Source of the DNA: Lytechinus variegatus | Taxonomy: Eukaryota > Echinodermata > Echinoidea > Temnopleuroida > Toxopneustidae | Direction of reading: 5' to 3' | Assembly (NCBI RefSeq): GCF_018143015.1 | Contig: NC_054758.1 | Location: forward strand, 186,001 to 250,000 | DNA: 64,000 nt | In this document: one piece after another, positions 53,170 through 64,000 of the stretch | Position numbering within the stretch: the first letter of the stretch is position 1 | How the letters are laid out: every line of letters begins with the position of its first letter | The notes under the pieces: model-generated | What the model was told of the DNA's origin: nothing | What the model saw: the letters and a program-made list of their open reading frames with translations, nothing else | The model's database searches: none | Translations under genes and position numbers: made by a program

Positions 53170-53221
53170 TTGGTCTACGCCCAGTTTACCTATTTTCTGT
53201 TTATGCTCATCCCACTTGGTC

Positions 53222-53406
53222 AAGGTTGCAATTGATCAACCAATCACAACTATGGACAGCCAGCAACATCATCTTGAAAATTCAGTGTGATTCTCTGTTT
53301 ACTGAGGATATTGTGCAAATTTTGTGTGGAAAAGAAAATGGTATGGATGGATTTCCATACAGTCAGATTGATTGGATCAATCATAACTCTTTGTAAGACA
53401 GGGCCC
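53222..53406. mobile_element. Same MITE, truncated copy 2
   Basis: AATCACAACTATGGACAGCC and ACTCTTTGTAAGACAGGGCC match copy 1. The left terminus is missing. It starts only ~50 bp past copy 1. Confidence 0.65.
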
Positions 53407-53480
53407 ATGTCTTTATTAAAGATCATGCAAAGAACCAGGCCTGGCAACCTGTAATAGCCCGCAGGTTAAATTTACATTAT

Positions 53481-53760
53481 GGAGCGTTATGGCCCAGTGG
53501 ATTAGTCTCCCGACTTTGAAACAGAGGGTTGTGGGTTCAAATCTCAGCCATGGCGTAGTTTTCTTCAGCAAGAAATTAATGAACATTGTGCTGCACTCAA
53601 CCCAGGTGAGGTGAATGGGTAGGAATTTATACCTTGAAATGCCAAGTGAGTGAAAGCTGCCTGAGCTACAGCCAGGGTAATAATATCCAAGTCCTTTGGA
53701 AGCGCATACAGACGTTATTCATGTGCCATGCCCTATACAAGAACTGACTATTATCATAAT
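53481..53760 (+). mobile_element. tRNA-derived SINE, copy 3
   Basis: A box TGGCCCAGTGGATTAG, B box GGTTCAAATCTCAGCC, and the body CCCAGGTGAGGTGAATGGG as in the SINE at 33647. Confidence 0.75.
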
Positions 53761-54033
53761 AGCATACAATGGGAGATCCCACTACATTATACATTACAAT
53801 CACAAATCATTATTATATTACTGTTCGGTTACTGCTATTACTTTTCAATATAAGGAATAACATTAAATATCCAATATATAGAATAAGTTCAAATAGTGAT
53901 AGATACATACACTGGTACCGAGCAGTAAGTAAAAGAAAATGACGAGAGGTGAGATAGAGATTGGAATTATTCATCTTATTACTGTTCATTGCAACAATAT
54001 ACAACAATATCACGAAAATGGTCAACATATAAT

Positions 54034-54586
54034 CCCGGGAGGGCCACTTCCATTCACGAGTGGATACCATGCGCGACCATGGGGTCTCGAAAAGCACCCT
54101 AAACACGTAATTTCCATTTTCTGAAAATGCACCCCTTAACAAGTATTGGCGTGTGAAACCCGACCCTTAACAAGTATTGGAAACAAAACGATACTCTTAT
54201 TGGTAATATTCCCTGAAATGAACCCCGAAACAAGTACAGGAATGTTTTATTGTTACGGGTCCTTCGGTCGTCGGCTTTACCTTATTTGGTTTAGTACGAC
54301 CCCACCTTCTACACCTCGCGCAAATCGGACTCTAAACACGAAGTTTTGGGGCAAAAAGGACATCCTTTATAAAACATTTTAATTTTATGTTATCATCCCC
54401 GCATATTCCATCCTAAACACGTAATTTTCCTAGCGAAATAGATACCCTTTTTTCATTATTTTTGTGTTTTTGACACCCTTATCACGTTACGTACGTAACG
54501 TGCCCTATCGTGAAAAAGACATCCTTTTTACGTGTTTTTTTGGTCGCGCATGGTATCCACTCGCCAATGTAAGTGGCCCCCCCGGG
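54034..54586. mobile_element. hAT-like MITE, complete copy
   Basis: Ends CCCGGGAGGGCCACTTCC and CCCCCCCGGG, flanked by a perfect 8-bp duplication CATATAAT (54026-54033 and 54587-54594). It lies in the opposite orientation to 25212-25761. Confidence 0.87.
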
Positions 54587-54594
54587 CATATAAT

Positions 54595-57500
54595 ACAATA
54601 TAAATATATCCAAACAGCAATACCAAGCAGTAGGATATAGAGAAAGGGAAGAGAGGAAAAGAGAGAGAGAAATTCAAGAGAGATGAGATAGAGAGAAACA
54701 GAAAGAAAAGAGGGGATCAAGAGTGGAATAATGCATCATTTGCTGTTGCAACAATGTCATTAAATGGCCAAAATGATATAGGTTGTATTTAGCAATACAG
54801 ATGCATTAACATGGCACCAGGTGGTAACATAGAGAGAGAGAGAGAGAGAACACACACATGACAACAGCTTTACTAACCTACCCTACAAGTTTATCCATCT
54901 GCTACCTTGCCCTGGGGACCTCGACACGTACGTGTTCGGGCTGCCGCAGTAATCTGCTACCCTATATGTATTTTTGCGTGTCATGCCCCCTAAAACAAGT
55001 ATAACCCGTAAAAAACACGTTACCCGTAAAAAATATACCCCTAAACCACAATGTCCGGAACTCTAAAAAGCACTGAGTAAAATTTTACTTAATATTTGGT
55101 AGGAATGGAATGTAAAATTCACAAAATATATGTTTTTATCCAACCTACGTGCATGTTCCCATTTACCCATTATTGGGAAACCCTTTTTTAGAGTGAAAGT
55201 ATATAGGCCTATTATATATACATACATCAATGTGAGTGCGGATTTTTTTAAAAGCCGTTAAGACAGAATATTCTAAGTTGATTTTTTTCTCTATTCATAA
55301 ACAAGATTATATCTAGCTAAATGAATGCAAGCGCGGAGCAAGAGCTGAAAATTATCCATATTCGGATCTGAAAAGGGAACATTTAAAAGACCCTTTCTAG
55401 AAAATCATGAATTATTATGATGATATTAAATATATCTACCTATTTTTATTTTCACCATTAAAAATATTCTAAACACTATTACTTTTAATCAATAACATGA
55501 TGCAAAATTATATGAACAATTCATGCGAGCGCGAAGCGCGAGCCGAAAATTATTGATATTTATCAGACCTGAAATCGTGACATTTTGGTGAAGTATAATT
55601 TATGATTCCAATCTAAATAATGCAAGCACGAGGGATGACTTGGAGCAGAAATGCTTTCCTGAAAGAGGAAATTTTAAGGAGTATTCTTATGAATACATGA
55701 ACAACAGACTGTTTGTAAAATTTAACGTAGAGGGTTTGTCTATCCATTATCAAATCAGCGCGTGATAAAGGTCTTTGACAATTAAATCAGGAAAATAGGA
55801 CTGTTTGTAAGAATTGAGGATAAAGTATGAAAATGCTAACCCGCGGTCATATGTAGAGATAAAAGTGATATACGTTTGAAAAAGGGATCATATAAGGACT
55901 GTTGGAATTCTTCAAAAGAAGCTAGTCTATACCACTAATCAAAAGTTGGCACGAATATTCATCCCTGGGTAAAAACATGCAAAATTCATTTTCTAAATGA
56001 GTTAGAAACTCCATTACCATAAAATAGACGGGGGTATTAATCATTTCAGTGGTATTCTGTTTCTGCGTCTTTTTCCAGCTTTTGCCTTTTCTATTATTTT
56101 TTTTTCCTTTTCTTATTTGTGCCCCCTTTCCCTTTTTGTGCCCCCCGAAAGGGGCGCCCGGGGCACGAGCCCCCATTGATAAGTTCCCCTCCCTAGATAA
56201 GCCAATGCGTTTGAGTGATACTTTAAACTATGTTTGCTGCTATGGCAGGCAGATCTACATGCCCAATATGGGTCTCTCTCCTTCAAATTCTGATTTTCAT
56301 TTTGTTTTTCTCAATTATCATTTTACCCACCATGACGTGGCATAATGTTTGTTCTAATAGATTTCAATTCAGTCTTTCTCTTTTAATCGACCTTTAGACA
56401 GTATATAATGAAAATTGAAGGGAAAAAAAACGCAAGTTCAATTTCTGCTAACACATACTGCTGCTATGTCTGGGATAGGCTTTAAAGTAAATAAGGAAAA
56501 GAAATAAACAAAATGATAGTAAAAATATTTTGAAAATATAACCCCCCTTCGCGCATGCTCAGTGAAGCAATATTTCAGGCAGGGGGTGGAAACTCCGCTT
56601 CTGCATCCGGTCAGACATGGGGAAATTTTGGAAGGTCAAAAGTGCACACTGCTCCCATTTTTCGCGTACAAGGCTATGGACACCGCAACTTCATGGCACA
56701 CCAGCGAAACAGAGGCGTGGTCATAAATTGGCCTGCGCGCACAGCGTAAAAATATGCAAATAAGCAAATTGTCACAAATTAGCATAATACGCGAGGTGAT
56801 TGAATATGAAATGTACCGGTATTCATAGAGCTGCGCGTCTTTGGTAAATTCATGTCATTGATCATTCCCCCGTTCACCCCCCCCCCCCTCAAGGTATTCA
56901 GTTGTTTATTCATCTTATATTTTTAATTCTTTCGCGCTTATTACTACTTCAATTAATTCACTTATTTATTTGCTAGATATTTCCCTGGAAGACATTTTGG
57001 AAGCTTATAAGAGATTCATTAGTAGGATTGAACTTAGGGATCTGCTTGCTCTATTCATCAGGTGTTCATCACTGTCCATTATTTTCATTACACATCATGA
57101 ATAGCCACAAATATTTGTTTATTATTTTGGGGGGTGGTGTAAATACTTAAAATGATTAGAAAAATCTGAGCAAGAGAGCAATCAGGTCATTTTGTCTTTA
57201 TTTTGAAATTGAAATGAACAATCTGGTGCAAATCTTATGAAGATTTTTTTTTAAAAGTCTGAGTTTGGGATGGGAGCAAAAGAGAGCCCAGTACCCCCCC
57301 CATGTATTTGCTCTCATCAAGGCTATCTTAAAGGTCACTTCCAAATAAAATAAAAATTTTGTACCTGCCCACCCCCTATATTTCTCTATCGATTCCACCC
57401 CCCCCCCCCTCTCTTCCACACACACACATTCCACATAATCATGCGAGCAAACAATCATTCTCATTTCATTTTTATTTCTATCCCACTTTTAAATCAAACT

Positions 57501-57900
57501 CATTCATGTCTTTAATTCGGCTGCACCTGAATGTCACAGTATGCCATGTTGCAATGGCTTTTATGGGCTATCTTGCCACGCATGTTATTTTGATACTAAA
57601 TACCTGTTGTACTAGTATTATACCCATGGATACCCGACATACAGAATCAATCAATCAGTAGCACCATCATATTCCAGTCATATAGAAGTAATCTTCAGTG
57701 CCATTTCATCACAACACAGTTTGGTAGCAATAACATCATCACCACATATCTTTCACGCAATATAAACTGGTGGATTAAGTTAATCACGAATATCAAGATT
57801 AGAAAGTAATATTTCAAATTAAAATGTTTATTAGTTAATAAATTTTTGAATACATGATAAAAATATTTTTTTCTCACCAAAGCATCAAATTACATCAGCA
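54595..57900. other. Repeat-rich stretch without a recognised gene
   Basis: It contains a GA-rich patch (54650-54850) and GCGCGAAGCGCGAGC-type repeats at 55310-55700. A pyrimidine tract ends in GGGGCGCCCGGGGC at 56060-56170. A CpG-richer block lies at 56540-56740. No exon of known type is seen. Confidence 0.4.
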
Positions 57901-59079
57901 AAATGCCTATAATGAGTGCAACAGAAATTGCAAGGATATTACAGAGAGGGGATGTATTTTTTTGATAAAATCTAGAGAAAAAAATATGAAAAAAATAAGT
58001 ATGTATATTCACTTACATAGTTATTGATAAGCCTTACATAGTCAATATAAGGGGGGCATCAAGGATGCCATTAATAAAGATTATCACTATACCTCTTTCT
58101 CAAAGTCAGTTACTAAAATATCAAATTATTTTTTCAGCATTTGCTGACAAGAAATAGCATGCTAATCTAATCGGTGACACTTCATAAAAAAAGGGGAGCA
58201 CATTTCTCTAAAGAGTGCCTTCCCAAATCTGCACATTGGTAAATCAGTAACAAAGTTGCTTATTGTCTATTGTTGTGAAGTGCTGCTAGAGCTGTGTTCT
58301 ATTTCCAACAAATTCTTTTATTTGCAGAGCTAATCTAGTTCATTATACGGGACATCGACAATACAGTGTTACAAAAACAAAGAGATTAAAAAAAAATAGT
58401 GCAACTTTTCACTTCCCCCAGAAAATGAATTCAACAGCTTAATGTCCAGCAATACATACAGGTTCTTGTTTCATAAGGACTTCAATTATGGTAAATTGGC
58501 CCCAAATGTAACTAGCAACTAGCATGGGAACCCCAATGTTGATCTGTTGCTTTAATGTTTCCATGGTAATTACCAGAATGGCAAAGCTAGATTAGTGGTT
58601 GGTCTTAATGAATTGGGGTCCAGGACTGAGAGTGATTTCTTCGCCCTCTGTTCTGTCACCTTGTTTTTATTATGCACATTTTTTCAATGAAAATCCATTA
58701 TTTCTTATCACCTTTTATATGTCTGTAGGCATGTATGTTACATAGCCCAGACCTCAGTAAAGGCCCATTCTGCATTGTTTAGATTACCAGAACACAACCT
58801 ATCCCTTTCAAACTACTAATATTATTCAAAGTGCTTTCACTACTATAAGTACTACATGTAGATGATTAGAACATTAATAAAGGGGGGGGGGGGGATAAGT
58901 GTGCCCTTTCGAAAAATATTTTAATCTTGTGTGAAACCTATGGACCTAAATATCTATACTCCAAATAATCTTTTTTTGTTCAACAGATGTGTAGTTTAAG
59001 CAACATTCAATATGTATCGACACATTTATTTAAATTCATTAAATTTTTAAATCTGTAATTGCAATAAAGCAACTGCTTG

Positions 59080-59144
59080 TTATGAACCTGGCCTTCATAT
59101 TTCTTCTTGATCTGCCCTGGTGATACTCAAACAGCCTGTGAAAC
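59080..59144 (-). other. Possible last exon of an unknown minus-strand transcript (weak)
   Basis: On the minus strand a good acceptor (TTTACTATGCAG) precedes GTTTCACAGG at 59144. Read in phase 0 from the exon candidate at 59633-59716 it stops after five codons. The lower boundary is arbitrary. Confidence 0.15.
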
Positions 59145-59632
59145 CTGCATAGTAAACAAAAAGAAAAGGGAACAAAATGAGCTGCTGATATGAATTATTC
59201 TTACTCATCTAGTCCAGTTTATTTAGAAGTTTTAAACTTTTTATGAGCCCTTACTCTTCCATGCAATATTATTTTAAAAATGCACATGTAGTAACTTATG
59301 TTGCCAGATAAAAATCATAGATCACTATTATAGATCATTATTCATATAACTTTTTTTATTAAGTGTGAAAACCCATTCAAATATATATCGAAAGATTAAT
59401 CTCAATATTTTGTCCTTTTTTATTTCTGTCTTCAGAGTAACTGAGTTTTAAAGTGATTTTATGTATGATTAATATAGCTAAGATACATGGACAATAAGTA
59501 TGCATTGATGATAATGGAAATACTGGTGAATCTGAATCCAAAGAATATTGTCTCATCATGGAGCTTTACTTTATGGGATATAACATGATTCAGAAAAATA
59601 GGTTTTTTATATTTTTATGAAAACAAGCATAC

Positions 59633-59716
59633 CTGGCAAGCTTTTAGATCAGATATCCTGTTACTCATCAGATTGTACCTCTTGGTGATGTGCAAATGGT
59701 ATTTGACTTTGTACTT
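59633..59716 (-). other. Possible 84-bp exon, minus strand (weak)
   Basis: It is bounded by CTATTCAG and by CCAG|GTATGC, open in one frame only (KYKVKYHLHITKRYNLMSNR at its start), with 28 codons. I do not recognise the peptide. It could be a non-coding RNA exon or chance. Confidence 0.18.
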
Positions 59717-60399
59717 CTGAATAGGCTGGGACTGCTAAGAACTGGATCCCATTGGATCTGCAATTCAATATACATACAATACTTTACAGTTAAAAATTTC
59801 AAAAGTGATAAACAAAATTCCTCTCTAAAAACAATTTTTCAGAGTTTCCAGCTTTCACAATTCCCAACTAGAAAAAAGCAGGTCTTGACCAAAAACTAAA
59901 TGGTTCAAGCATACGTGGCCTACTCTAGTGAGGTCTTTTGTCAATCTTCAATATATATACACACCAAGCCAGCTTTGACAGATGTAAGATAATTATCATT
60001 TGTGTGATAATATGGCTCTCGCTCATTCATCAGTGCGAGTCAATCATTAAATTTTTTGCACTCGTCAATAAACATGTCTGATTTGAATCTCTACGTTAAG
60101 TGAGTTCCTCTTTAAGTTTAAGTTTGATTTTTATTTAAAAAAAGGGTTAGCTCACTTGCTGCCAGGTTTAAATGACCCTTTGCCTTTCACCACAAATAAC
60201 ATCAAGTGAGGACAATAAAGATAAATCAATCGGATCAGCTGCTCTCTCTGCTTAGCCTTATACTTAAACAATTCAAAATAGGGCACTATGAATTTTCTCA
60301 ACCCTTCCAAAAAAAACAATTGAGCAGTTTGAACCCTGACATAGAAATGTTCCCCCCCCCCCCGAAAAAAAAGAATCATTAAACTCCTTTGCTAGGCTA

Positions 60400-62620
60400 A
60401 TCATATTTTAGTCCAACGGTCCAGCCAGGAACTAAAATGAAATTAAATTTAACTTAAAAAATCTTTGTAGAAAAAAAGTCAAACCAGACAGATCTAGATT
60501 TTTTTAAAAAAATCTATATCTACGATAGACCTATCCTAGGGGCTTTTTATTTAAAAAAAAGAAAAACGTTAACATCTGTCTCAAATCATTCCACGAGTGA
60601 CCATGGGCATGGCAAAATCTACCAATATCATTCCAAACAGATTCATCATTCAGTTCATTTAGATTTAATTTCATTTCATTTTAAATGCAGATAATTATAT
60701 TGAAATAGCGGTGTCGAAAAATCAGTACTCGGCCCATGGCCTATAACTTCAAATTTCAACTCGAGCTTGTTTGACACTTAATTTCCAAAACCTAATGACC
60801 TAGCCTACATCGGCAATTTCGCAGCCGGCTGGCACCGGCGATATCAAAGTCCGCATCCCGCTCTGGCTATATATTTGGCTTAATTTTGATGCAGCTTTGC
60901 CGTTAAACAAGTCCACATCTAACCCTGATATTTGACAATAAGAACTGAAATACAGATTTAATAAGGGCGGACATGAAGCATCTCAATTAACCAACTTAGT
61001 TCTACGAAAAAACTATATTATTTTCTGACAAAATATGTCAGTCAGATTTCAGACTTATTTGGGATCAGGACAGGAAAAAGAAATGGAAATATGGAAATTG
61101 TGGTTTGCGTTGTAAACTGCACATAAAGCCATGCATGCGACGCCGAACCCCAGCAAACACATTACAATTTCAACTAAGATCAAAGTAAGGAATTGAACTT
61201 AACTTACTTTTATTCCTATGGAATGTCATTAGATTGATATCAATGTTTCCTCCAAGATTTTCTGCTCCATTGAAGTTCACTCAGAAATCATGATTTCGAA
61301 CACCAATTCTACTCGACCCAAAATAGATAATTAGACTTGCTATTGTATTTCAAGAAGTTGAATTTCGCAGAATAAAAAAGAACGACACTTCCAGTGTGGC
61401 CAGCGCTCAAAATGAAATTATGCTAGGGAGGACTGCAAAATTATGCTAAAATTATGCCAAATGAAATAACAACATGGAGCAGAAAAAATACTAAATTATG
61501 CTAAAATTTATGCAAAAATGGGTGAGATGACTAAACAATTTTTTGAAATCAAATGAAATAAATAGGTCTATATAAATAAAATAAAAACTATTAAAAAAAC
61601 AAAAAAAATGAAAAATAAAATTTGAATTTTTTTTGAAAATTATAAAATCAAATATAAAAAATAATAAAAAAATGGACAATTACAATAAACAATTTGCTAA
61701 GTAGATGCAAAACTGCTTGCAATGACTTGCACGGTTCTCATGCACTGGGAGAAGCCTGAAAGAAGGGGCGGGGGTATGAAAACCTGTATGTATCTTGTCC
61801 AGATTGTGAATACTTAAAAAAAAAATAAACAAAATATTGGCCTGAGCCTCCCCCCTCCCCCCACACACAAAATGCATCCAGCCTTGCATCGCCACTCACA
61901 CCCTGCCTGTCTTTATTCTAATCTTTAATAAACAAAATAGTCAAGCTTGCTGAAAAGGGGTATAGTTCTATATTCAAAATAAGTTTAGATCCTGCATGGG
62001 AATACTTGGTTGACATAGTAACTGAGGGGGAAACTTCCTTGTAAGCATGTAAAATTCATGTTATATCTTTTTTTTCTGTATGATGCTGCAGGAATTGCTT
62101 CAAATCTATAAAAGACAATTAACAACATTATTGAATATTTCTGTCTCAAATTTTTGACTGCTTAAAATAAAATTTAAAAATGGTATATTTTTTTCTCAAC
62201 CCATTTGTTCCCTAACTGCGATTATGACATCATGAATCAACATCTGTCATGCACAACTGAATTACAACCAGAGAAAGAGCAACACAAAATACACGCATAT
62301 ATTTACATATATGTCTGGTATAAATTTATTGGCATCTGCAGCTTATTTGTGAGGTATTTTCACAGAGACCCTGAGTCAACATAAGTATTTTGATATAATC
62401 TATAATGTGTGCATGCACAAAATGAAATACCTCAGACTTCTGACCTTTAAACTCATGACTTAATATCAAATCTATATACAAGCATAACAATGCATCTACC
62501 AACATGTATAGCAATTACATAGCTACCAAAATTCAGAAGCAGATAACAGTCTTACTTCATGAAAACAGGAGTACACATGTACTTGCCAACTTGAAGTTAA
62601 AATGAAAATTTCAATAACAA
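60400..62620. other. No gene recognised
   Basis: AT-rich. A small CpG-richer patch near 60815-60860 (CAGCCGGCTGGCACCGGCG) and a GTAAGT-like site on the minus strand near 61207 are compatible with a 5' exon there, but nothing identifies one. Confidence 0.3.
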
Positions 62621-62624
62621 TTAA

Positions 62625-63039
62625 TCTAACACATTCGTGACAGAGGTCCACAATTTTTTGGTTTGGCCTAGGCCTAATATCTTTTGATGCAAAGCCCTAA
62701 CAATCATACCAAATACATGAGCAGAAAGAGCAAAAAATTCTACACAAACTGTGCCCATTTTGGTTGCGTCAATATTCGTTGTTTGATGCTGAAATTTTTT
62801 AAAGGAAGATAAGCATTAAAATCCTTAAATTGGCAATGTGATAAAAGTCTAAAATCACTGTTTTCCCCTGCAAATTGGCAACTTTTTGACTTTTCATAAT
62901 TTCCGTCAGTTTATATTCATTTCAGATACATGACATTTTATAAGAAAAATGTAGCAATAAAACAAAAATGTTCGTGTTGCCAATTTGATGAATAAAAGCT
63001 GATCAAATTAGGCTTTAAATGATTCCCGTCACGAATGGG
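62625..63039. mobile_element. TTAA MITE
   Basis: CACATTCGTGACAGAGG near the left end and CCCGTCACGAATGGG at the right are inverse partners. TTAA lies at 62621-62624 and 63040-63043. Confidence 0.65.
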
Positions 63040-63059
63040 TTAAAAAGTTAGAATAGGAT

Positions 63060-63175
63060 AGGCCTAGACTACCAACAGTCAGATCTAGGTCTAGATCAAG
63101 ACTAGAATCTAGATCTAGGTCTATAGAGTCTAGATCTAGATCTAGGCCTAGATCTAGGCCTAGTAGACTCTAATA
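63060..63175. repeat. CTAGAT/AGATCT-rich microsatellite
   Basis: Many overlapping TCTAGATCTAGGCC variants form a dense palindromic patch. Milder TTAGATCTAACG repeats continue to 63400. Confidence 0.8.
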
Positions 63176-63564
63176 CAAATTTGAAAATCTGTAAATTAAT
63201 TTCTTCAGTTAGACATCTACTTGCAAATTTGTATCTATTTACTTTTAATTACAATCATTTAACGTTACATCAGTTCAGTAATTTCAATTAATACAATTGG
63301 ATCTAAGTTACAACTTAAACCCAAGTTAACCCTGACCTCTTTAACATTAGACCTAACTTAGTTAGATCTAACGTTAGAGTCTAACGATCTAGAATTATAT
63401 CTAAATCATGTTTACACTATTTGGCCTAGGGCCTATTGAGTCAAAGGACAAGAGAATGGAAAACTTTTCTAAAGTACTAACATTGACTTTCAAGTGTCTC
63501 ACTCAGTTTATGCACGAAGTACAGATCTACTGTAGATTAAGATTGTTTTTTATTCCCCCCGGCC

Positions 63565-64000
63565 CTGCTGGTTGTACATGGTCTCATGGGCCTAATCACT
63601 AGTGGCAGGCCCTAGATATTCATTCGAGCCAACCCGTTGCTATTTTTTTTTATTTTGATATGGCTGATTGACAAAGTGTATGCATATGATTGTCCATCTA
63701 ACACTGATTCTATTTTTGGTAATTACTGAACTTCCTTTTCCCAAATTGGGAAGAAATATCACCAATTTTGGACTATATTTTGACTGGCGGAAGGATTAGG
63801 GCTATTTTGCTGTTTGAGGTGATGAATCTGCTCCCCCGACGATGTCTTCAAACACGCCAATTTATTTTTAAAATGAGCTGGTCGAGGGACCCTTTTCTGG
63901 TCAGATATGGATTGCCAGATACAAATCCTATCCACTGGTAGTAAACATTCGACCCCCGAATTTCATCCTTATTTTTTATGAATTTTTTAAAGTGCCAATT
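63565..64000 (-). repeat. Dispersed ~440-bp repeat, copy 3 (cut by the window end)
   Basis: The complement matches 17413-17850: TACCAGTGGATAGGAT, TAATCCTTCCGCCAGT and GGTTGGCTCGAATGAA in the same order. Confidence 0.75.

Overview
This is animal nuclear DNA, AT-rich, with GT-AG introns, the standard code and a very heavy load of short DNA transposons. The two host genes, the repeat families and a fold-back transposon resembling the TU elements of sea urchins suggest an echinoderm or a related marine deuterostome, with a sea urchin favoured. That placement is inference.

Two protein-coding genes can be assembled exon by exon, and they lie head to head about 2.9 kb apart (start codon to start codon). 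On the minus strand (start codon at 26124, stop at 1868) is a seven-exon gene for a 353-residue dimeric dihydrodiol dehydrogenase (DHDH, Gfo/Idh/MocA family). On the plus strand (29032 to 48942) is a ten-exon gene for a 639-residue WEE1 kinase, the inhibitory tyrosine kinase of CDK1. Both reading frames are intact across all splice junctions. I see no functional link between the genes. A weak hint of exons of an unknown minus-strand transcript lies at 59.1-59.7 kb.

DHDH intron 5 holds the most striking object in the window. It is one 12,661-bp element (4001-16661) flanked by a perfect 9-bp direct repeat. Its arms are inverted arrays of roughly 270-310-bp monomers (8 on the left, 13 on the right), and each monomer carries a long hairpin built from the element's own terminal sequence. 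Its middle contains other elements and a minisatellite. DHDH intron 3 appears to use a GC-AG splice pair, and DHDH intron 1 carries a 1.6-kb G/C-tract minisatellite.

WEE1 shows two separate tandem duplications of splice junctions. Five copies of the exon 4 3' end with its donor lie in a row (35481-35689). Three upstream copies of the exon 9 acceptor with the start of the exon precede the true exon (46410-46730). The extra copies are out of frame or carry a stop, so they are decoy splice sites.

The rest is a dense, nested transposon landscape whose target-site duplications can be read directly: a hAT-like family with 8-bp duplications, piggyBac-like TTAA elements, Tc1/mariner-like TA elements, tRNA-derived SINEs, a CR1-like LINE 3' end and one small reverse-transcriptase fossil. 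From 54.6 kb to the end I found repeats and weak exon-like signals but no recognisable gene.
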